From Emydura subglobosa (Eukaryota; Chordata; Testudines; Chelidae): a DNA stretch of 64,000 nt. Below the pieces are notes generated by a model. The model worked only from the letters and a program-made list of their open reading frames with translations, was not told the DNA's origin and searched no databases. Shown piece after piece: positions 56,666 to 64,000 of this stretch; within the stretch, counting starts at the first letter, position 1; every line of letters starts with the position of its first letter. The DNA is taken from the NCBI GenBank assembly GCA_007922225.1, contig ML679959.1:26030216-26094215 (forward strand), given 5' to 3'. Both the position numbers and the translations under genes were made by a program.

Positions 56666-58599
56666 TCTAACCTGCGTCCTTGTGTCTGCTGCAGGCTGAG
56701 CTCCCAAGGCCCCGCCGTGAGTCCGTGGCAGAGGCAGGAAGAGACGCTGCCCGACGGGCAGGCCCGGCTTTAGCAGATGGCAGCGGTTGCCCCGTGACAT
56801 TTTTGGCAGCGGGCCGGCACCTGCGCCCCCGCACACACGAGGGCCCCCCCGGGGCACAGCAGGCACACGCCGCGTGTCTGAGGTCACCCTGCCTGGCAGA
56901 GCCAATGTCCTCCCCGGGCTGGCGTCCTCCAGGCGGCGTGACCTTGCCCGGGCAGTGTCCGGGGGGGGGATGCTGTGGGGGTGACATTTGTTTGCACACT
57001 CAGGGGGGCCGGATGGAATTGTCCCCTGGGCGCAGCCGGCCCTGGGGCGTTCCACAATGACACATGGCTGGAAGAGGAGTGTGCTGGAATGGCAGCGGGG
57101 GGGCGGGTTGTGACTGAGGGGCAGGAAGCCCGTGGCTGGGATAGCAGGGGGCACATCACAGGGCTCGATGGCCATAAGCTTCCAGCCGCGCTTGCCTGGG
57201 GTAGCCAGCTGCAGCCTCTGGTCCCATTTGTCTCCGGCGTGTGTCAAATGCAGCCTGTGCCCAGAGGGGTCAGGACCCTTCCCGAGCCTAGCAGGGAGGC
57301 GGCGTCCCGCCCGCCCTGGAAACGCTTCCGAAGGGGCGAGCAGACGGCCCAGCCGCGGAGGGCGTTACGCTACCCGTCGCCCCGTGTGACGCTTCGTGAC
57401 CCGTAGCCAGCGCCGCCGGGCCTGGTCATGCCGGCTGCTGGCCGAGCGATCACCCACCAGGCCGGCTGCTGCCTGTGTCAAACAGGGCCCCGTGGAAAGC
57501 TTGGGCCTGGGCACCTAGTGCCCCCGCGTCCTTTTAGCGCCACTTGTCTGGTAGCAAATGAATCTTTGGGGGGGAAAGTGACAAACTCGGCTCGGTGCTT
57601 GTCCATTACATGCCCCCCCGTGTCTCTGCAGCTCAGGGGGACCCCGTCTCCACTGGCAACCTTCTCCCTTCCGGCATCCCATCGGCGGGCGCACCGGAGA
57701 ACCCAGCTCCCTGGCCCTGCCAGCTGCTTCCCTGCGTCGGCCCCACGGCTGGCAGAGGCGGCGTTAGGCAGCGTGCAGTCGGGCAGGTTGGCGCTCGCCC
57801 TCTTGCAATTCTCTGGCTTCCCACCAGAGAGCCCCCGTCCTTCACAAATCCGCCGGCCTGCTCAGCAGATGGGTTCAGGCTGCAGCCGGGTCTCTCGCTC
57901 AAGTGCTGTCCTAGGGGCAAGGCACCGATCCATGGAGGTCAGCAGAGAACGTGCTGGGCAGGCTCTTGTCGGCCGGCGCCCAGCCAGCAGGAGCTGGAGT
58001 CCAGCCTGCACTTTGTAAGCGTTACAGGATCACTAAGACCTTCGTTTTCAGCAGGCACTGGGCGGGGGGGAGACTCACTGTTTGGCTTCTCCACGTGAGA
58101 TGCCTTAAAGGGACCCAGGGAAAGCGCTAAGCCCCGTCCTCTAAAAACCAGGGCCTCTCCGGTGTCTCAAGACAGGTCCCCAGAATCGCTCGTCGCCTTG
58201 GTGGTAATGACCATTCTCCTCGCCCCTGGCATCGAGCAGGTCACCCCTCATCCCTCCACGGGCGTCCCCTGCTTCAGCGCATCCAACAGAGGAAGCGGCT
58301 TGTCTGTGCTTCCAAGGCCTTTCCCACTCCATCCGCACCTGACCCGTCATCGCTCCGTCGCTGTCCAGATGGGGGCTCCCGGTTCTGGCCGGCCCATGAT
58401 CTCAGCCACCGTCACCCCTTGGTTTAAGGTTCAAACAAAGCCCTTTGGGCTTTCTCCCTGGCTGCCCCTCATGCTCCCCGCAAACAGCTGCAACGCCAGC
58501 TCCTCAGCCACCTTCAACCGCTCCTTCGCCAGGAAATCTGCCAAAACCTTGACCACCATCAGGTCGTTTATGTGCTATGACCCCGGCCGCTCACCAACA

Positions 58600-58735
58600 G
58601 TGTCTCCCCCGCTGGTCTGCCCGTAACCTTCGTTGTCCCTGGTCTTGTACGCAGATGGTAAGTTCACGGGGGCAGGGACCATCTTCTTGTTCTGGGTTCG
58701 TACAGCACCTAGCACGGCTGAAATACACATAATGA
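58600..58735 (+). repeat. Interspersed repeat tail
   Basis: CCTTCGTTGTCCCTGGTCTT, GCAGATGGTAAGTTCACGGG, GGCAGGGACCATCTTCTTGT and CGTACAGCACCTAGCACGGC match an abundant reptile repeat tail, ending in AATACACATAATGATCATGA. It is L2/L3- or MIR-related, but the class is uncertain. Confidence 0.5.
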
Positions 58736-60824
58736 TCATGATGTCGCCCAGCGGCTGTGGGTGTATTTGCCTCCCACCAGCTCCAAGCGCACATTGCCCT
58801 GGTTGGATGAATTGGGAAGTGGGGGGGTGAACCTGTCTCCCCATCTCCACAGCTGGCAAAACCTTGTCCCCCGAGCCCCTCCCACCCGGGCTCTCGATAA
58901 GCACAGAGGGCATGTTCCCTATCCCGCAGCCATGGCGCTAACCCAGCCATCACAGAGCACGCCCACGGCACCCGCTATGCACAGATAAATGGTGTCCCGC
59001 CCGGCAGCCCATCAGCACCCCCTAGGCAAACCCAGGGGCCTGGTCCCGACCTCACCGCCGCTGGGCCCCGTGCTCTGGGAAACACACAGGCCTTTAAGCC
59101 AGAAGCCGGCTCCAGGGTGGAGGGGCGGGCAGTTCTGGGGGCTGGAGGCTGGGGGTCTGCTTCTCCCCTAGTGAAGGCATTTCCCGCTCCTGGCACACTC
59201 CAATTTAGCTGTCGCGCTCCCGCTGCGCCAGTCCCTGGGTGTCTAGGCCAGGGACATGCTACGGCTTCTCCTTGCTGGCTTCCATCCCAGAAGGGGGAGG
59301 AGGGGGCTGGATCCAAAGCACCAGGACCAGCGTGTGCATGGGGTGGGGTGACAATGGTGCTGACGGGTCTTGACATGGAGCAGAGCCTCCCTCGCCCTAG
59401 ACATCTCCCTGGGTTCGACCCCTGGCACGGCAGCCAAGCCGGCGGCTGTCCCATAATGGTGCCGGTTCCAGCCCTGTGGAGAGCCTCTCCTGGCCCGCTG
59501 GAGGCTGAATGCGGGCGGGGAGGGCTGTCCTGCGTGTGTTGTGGAGGGGTGGAGATGCCCGGGGGGGAGCAAAGCCAAGGGCAGCTGGGCAGGAGGCCCC
59601 CGCGGCCACGTCTCAGGGAGAAAGCCCCCGACAGGCCAATGCCGTCCAGCCGTGCCACGGGACCTGACTCGAGGCCTGCCAGCTCCCTGCCCCAGCGTGA
59701 GCAGCGGGCGGAGGAGGAGAGATGCCGGGGGGAGGTTGGGGCAGGGCCAGGGGAGAAGCCGCCTGAGTCCAGCCCTGCTCAGAGGAGAACAGAACTTCAC
59801 AGCTGCCGCCCCTAGCGCGGGGGAATCGGTCCACGTGGCCGTGTCGGCTGGCAGCCACCGTCACCCCAAGGGCTGGGTGCCCGCCCCTGGGACCCATCCC
59901 ACGGCAGTTGCTCAGACCAACTTGGAAGCGTGGGGTCCAGTTTGCACAGCCCCTGTCCCACAGCAGCGGGAGCCGCGCCCGCTGCCCCTCAGCCTCCGTG
60001 AATGCGGGGTCCTTGCAGCACCCCGGCCCCGCCGCCATTCCAGCTCCAGAGCCCCAGGGGCCGTGGCTGCTACATGCTCAGGGCCTGGCAGGGTGGAGCA
60101 AAGAGGCGAAGCTGCCCGGTCCCTGGGCCGGAGCCGTCCTGCCGCGTGGATGCGTTTGCTGGACCGTCACCTCCATGTCTGATGGGAAGCACCCCGGCCG
60201 GCTGAGCGGCCCCCACACGGCCAGTCACTGTCAGCCCGATTACACAGCCGGGGGGACAGGTCAGAGTCAGGCACCGAGCCCAGCTTCCCAGACTCCTGCT
60301 CCCGTCCCTTCCCCGCTCGCCCGCCCTGGAACACCCAAAGCCCCACGGCTCAGTGCTCTGCCTCGCTGGGTTCTAGGTACTCACACCCTGCCCGTCACCG
60401 GGGCCTCTGGCCGGCTGTTAGACTTCAACCTCCAAGACTCTGGCTGCCGGGGCTATTGACGCTGTCTGGTGCATTTCCTCCTAGATCACACGGTCTGGTG
60501 TCAGCAGGCGCTTTCAGACAGGGCAGTGGATTGTGTTCCCTGAGGCTAAAGGGTGAGATCCACAGGCCCGGCCGTGACAGGGTGGCTGTTCCCATAGGAG
60601 GGTGAGTGAGTAATATTTACAAAGCACCTTCCATCCAAAGCAGCCAACCAACTGATTACAATGACCTGCCCCTGAAATGCAGCCACCTCTGGGGTGGAAC
60701 ACGACCACTGTTTAACAACCGCATAGCCATGCTACACAGCATCCTGTCCTCTCTGTTTTCCCAGCTCCTCTTCACTGCATCCTCCTAACCCTTAGTGCTC
60801 TCTGTCGTCAAAGCCCTTCCCAAA

Positions 60825-60985
60825 TCCACCCAGGAGGTGGGTAATGAACTGAGACGACACCTGTTTCCTAGAGCAGGAAATTGGGCTACATGAAGGTTAA
60901 GTGACTCATCCAAGTCCACAGAGAGAATCAGGGTCTGTGGCGGGATGAGAACCCGGCCCCCGGAGCTCAGATCACCGCCCCACCA
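60825..60985 (-). repeat. MIR-like SINE, reverse
   Basis: TTAAGTGACTCATCCAAGTC, CACAGAGAGAATCAGGGTCT and GGGATGAGAACCCGGCCCCC follow the reverse MIR order. Similar sequence may begin earlier, near 60606 (AATATTTACAAAGCACCTTC). Confidence 0.6.
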
Positions 60986-62929
60986 AACGTCCACCCAGGC
61001 TGGGGATTGGCCTCTCTGCCGAGGACAATATTGGCCAAAGCAGCGAGGGCCTGCAAAGGAACGGGACACCAGCCTCCTGCCGGAGAAAGACACTACGGTG
61101 CAGGAATGCTAGCACATGTCAGTCAAATCAGACATCTCTCCCACCCCATGACTGGAGAGGTCTAGATTGTCTGCTCCTCTGAGAATGAAACAAGCCAAGG
61201 GGCAAAGGCTGCCAGATAGGATGGAAACTGAGAGGCGCTTCTGTCCTGCTGACCGATTTCTCCCCTGCAGGTCTCATTGGATACAGCGCTCTAAATTCTG
61301 CTGTGTAGCATCGCTGTGTGGTGGTTAAACAGCAGTTGTGTGCCACCCCAGAGGTGGCTGCATTTCAGGGGTGGGTCATTGCAATCGGTTGGTGGAATAC
61401 TTTGGAGGGAAGGCTCTTTCTAAATACTGCTCCCTCACACACCTATGGGAACAACCAGCCTGTCACCGCCGGGCCTGTAGATCTCACCCTTCAGCCTTAG
61501 CGACCACAATCCATCCCCCCGTCGCTCCTGTGTGTTTGGGGTGCAGACCCCCACTGAAGGTTTCTTGGCTGAACAAAAAGAGGTTCGCACTCAGCTCGAC
61601 AGCCTGCAGAGATCCGACGCAGTGGTGGGGAAAGCAGGGACCACCCAGTAATAGGGTGGTGGGAGCGGTGGTGATAAGGGAAGAGGGACAGATTTGGTCT
61701 GGGGGGGTGGGTGTGAAAGCAAGGACCTGGCGTCGGGGGAAGCGGAGCTGGGGAGGAGGAAGCAGGGTAGACGGGAGGGGAAAACAGGGACCTGGGAGGG
61801 GAGATGGAACCCAGAGGGGGGAAAGAACACACGCGCGCCGGCCGCCGCCCGGGGGGCCACACAGGGCCCCGGGCATGGGGTGACTGGTTGGTTGAGGGGG
61901 TCATCAAGGCCCCCCCCAGATTACCTCCCACTAGTCCTGGCCCTGGGGGGAAGTGTCGGGGGAGGAGAGCGACCCCCTCGTGACAATTAGCCAGGCCGAC
62001 TTGGCCCTGCTATGTGAGCTCCCGGGCCCCCCAGCCCCTCGCCTACAAGGCGGCTGTGGTTTAAAGATCACGGCTAGGAGGCTGGGTGTGGTGGGGCCGG
62101 GAGGCCAGGGCAGTGGGAGCCGGGGGGCAGGCTGGGGCCCGTGGAGCGGGGGCGACGGGCCAGCAGGGCGAGGCTCCAGCGGCCATGCCTTAGCTCACTC
62201 TCACGCGATTGTTTTGCTCCCCCTTGCCCTGTAGGTTCATAAACTCTGCAGTTTCGGCACAGGTTCCCCTGGCGCGCGCCCCCCCCCCCCCACCCCGCCC
62301 CTGGCTCCCCTGCCTGCCCCGGGGTGGATGTTTTGTGCCTTGTCTGCACTGGGGATTGGCCCTGATTTCAGCCCTCGGGGTAGCTAAACTAGGGCCAACC
62401 CTGGTGCAGGCCGGCCAAGCCCTGCCTGAAACCTGGGGAGCTTCCCTGGGGTGAATCCAGCTTCCCTTCCGTGGAGCGGGGCTTTACGTCAGGGGAGCTG
62501 CCCTGGCGGCCGGCCCTCGAGCAATTGGCATCCAGTCAAACTCCCGCTGCAGACAAAGCCTCCCTTTTGCGAGGGCAACCTTGGCGGGTAACCTGGGCAG
62601 GCACGGCAGGCGGCAGCACAGTGCCAGCTGAACCCAGCTCACTTTCACAGCCCTCATTTAACCTCCTTCATGTAAAGCAGCAGCCCTGCACCGGGGCAGC
62701 ACAGACTGCCTGTAAGCGGCAGGAGCGTGGGCATCCTAGGACCCGCCAGCCCTTTGCTCTGCCCAGGCGCTCCCCGCCTCCAGAAGCGCATACACGTATT
62801 TTACCTTGCAAATTCATGAACCCAGGCTTTGCCTGCTGGGTGCACAGAGCCATTCGTTCAAGCCTCCTGCGGTGCCCCGCCTGTAAACTCCATCCCCACT
62901 ACACTAGCGGAGATCCCCGGCTAGGCAAG

Positions 62930-63290
62930 CATGGGACTGGGGAGCCAGACTCCTGGGTTCCATTCCCACCTCTGCCAGTGGGTGGCCTGGAGTCCCTGCC
63001 TTTGCCGGGGAAAGGGTGTTGATGGCACTGACATAATCCCCGTTAACTCACCAGCAGAAGATCCCCCTGCGAACAGCTGGGGAAGGATGGTTTTGTCCTT
63101 AGAGCACCACCCGGAGGGGGGTGGTGGGAGACTCAGTTCAGTTCCTGGCTTGGCCCCGCACACCCTCTGCGACCCTGGCCTCTCCCATGAGGGCAGAAGA
63201 AGTTAGGCCCCTTCGAGGAACTGGGCCTTTGTTCCCCCTTGATAAAAGGGGGATAAGGCCCCGTTCTCCAGGGTGGGGTGAAGCGAAATC
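62930..63290 (+). repeat. MIR/CORE-SINE-like fragment, forward
   Basis: GGGGAGCCAGACTCCTGGGT, TCCATTCCCACCTCTGCCAG and, further on, GCGACCCTGGCCTCTCCC and GATAAAAGGGGGATAAGGCC recall a forward MIR. It appears interrupted or duplicated in the middle (62995-63130), so the limits are approximate. Confidence 0.45.
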
Positions 63291-64000
63291 CATCGCAGCG
63301 TGGGAGGAGCGGAGATGCTGGCGTGATAGTGATCGCAGAAGCCAAGGAGTTCGGTGTCCCTATGCTACTCCCAGCCCCACGGTCTTACATTACCTTCTCT
63401 TCCCCTGCAGGAGGGATGGGATCCTTCAGACAGTTCGAGTTTGGCCTTAAAAAAGAAACTGGCCAGGGGACCTGCTGCTGCCAGCCGGGCATCAGGGCTG
63501 GATCCAGGAGCCCTGCCACCGTCTTTCATTCCTTATGTGCACACAGCCGTGGCCCTCGAAGGGAGGGCCCGTTCTCTCTTCGAGGTCAGACAGCCAAGGT
63601 GGTTTACTCACGGCTGGTGCACAAAACCGGCGCCCAGACACTCGTGAGGCCACGGAAGAATCTAGCCCAGCCTTAAGCCAGGTCTCCACCAGCTGCCCCC
63701 GCGCTGGGGCACCTTTTCCAGGCTGCCACTCAGGTGATTGCAGGTGCTCATCACCTGCAGCGTCCAAAGGGTTAACGTGGCCCGGCTCCGGCCTGGCTCC
63801 CCCAGCAAACAGAAGATCGGGGTTGCATCAGCCACCCACCAAAAGCCAGAGTCTTCAACAGTGCAGCAGGAGGAACTGTTGTCTGGGACGCGTCAGCTGG
63901 TGGCACATTCTGTTACACCTGATGCGCTCTCCGTCGCTCATTTCACACGTCTATAACCCTGGGTGTTGAGTGTTTCCACCTCCAGCACATCTTCCTCAGG

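Larger units (their letters stand above)
56666..64000. other. Intergenic region, distal part
   Basis: This stretch is GC- and CpG-rich with many overlapping open frames on both strands (largest 57247-56555, 59117-59815, 59658-58975, 59541-60182). None shows a recognisable domain, a conserved exon with matching splice phases, or codon-like composition distinct from the opposite strand. Recognised items are repeat fragments at 58600-58735, 60825-60985 and 62930-63290, and C runs near 62278. I see nothing else that I can name. Confidence 0.65.

Noticed and set aside
56555..60459. Large frames such as 57247-56555 and 59117-59815 as possible genes
   Set aside because: Both strands are open over the same DNA because stops are rare in GC-rich sequence. 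No family similarity, signal peptide or repeat structure supports coding.

Overview
This is vertebrate nuclear DNA, most likely from a turtle. The evidence is the mix of interspersed repeats: CR1 LINEs with the avian/reptilian type of 3' end, DIRS-type tyrosine-recombinase retrotransposons with inverted terminal repeats, a Tigger-type TA-flanked MITE, short foldback elements ending in GTCTACACT-like sequence, and old MIR/CORE-SINEs. I recognise most of these from memory of reptile genomes, so the taxon is an inference.

Only one cellular gene can be supported: PDE6D, the prenyl-binding protein PrBP/delta, on the + strand. Exons 2 to 5 are at 35077-35165, 38617-38742, 39445-39550 and 42994-43075. 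All splice sites are canonical and the phases match. Together they encode residues 18 to 150 of the usual 150-residue protein plus the stop codon. Exon 1 (about 17 residues) is not in the window, so the first 35 kb is the 3' part of a very long intron 1. The GC-rich first 420 bases may be the edge of the promoter CpG island.

Intron 1 is fairly AT-rich and is a graveyard of transposons. It holds an internally deleted hAT transposon with a BED zinc finger (6.75-7.9 kb), three foldback MITEs, a Tigger MITE (13.35-13.75 kb), a decayed forward DIRS element (15.1-16.9 kb), a reverse CR1 (18.4-19.0 kb), a reverse, internally deleted DIRS element with both inverted terminal repeats and a nested insertion (20.3-22.4 kb), a reverse jockey-like LINE (25.2-26.3 kb) and several MIRs. 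Introns 2 to 4 hold short tandem duplications, a MIR and a roughly 207-bp foldback at 41.0-41.2 kb.

Downstream of PDE6D, from about 43.5 to 64 kb, the sequence becomes visibly GC- and CpG-richer. I find no convincing coding exon there, only a 5'-truncated forward CR1 (55.5-56.7 kb), a GA/GT microsatellite, and MIR-like fragments. The many open frames in this stretch reflect high GC and lack any family resemblance. I found no evidence of an undescribed biological system; the more interesting features are the structures of the mobile elements and the foldbacks.
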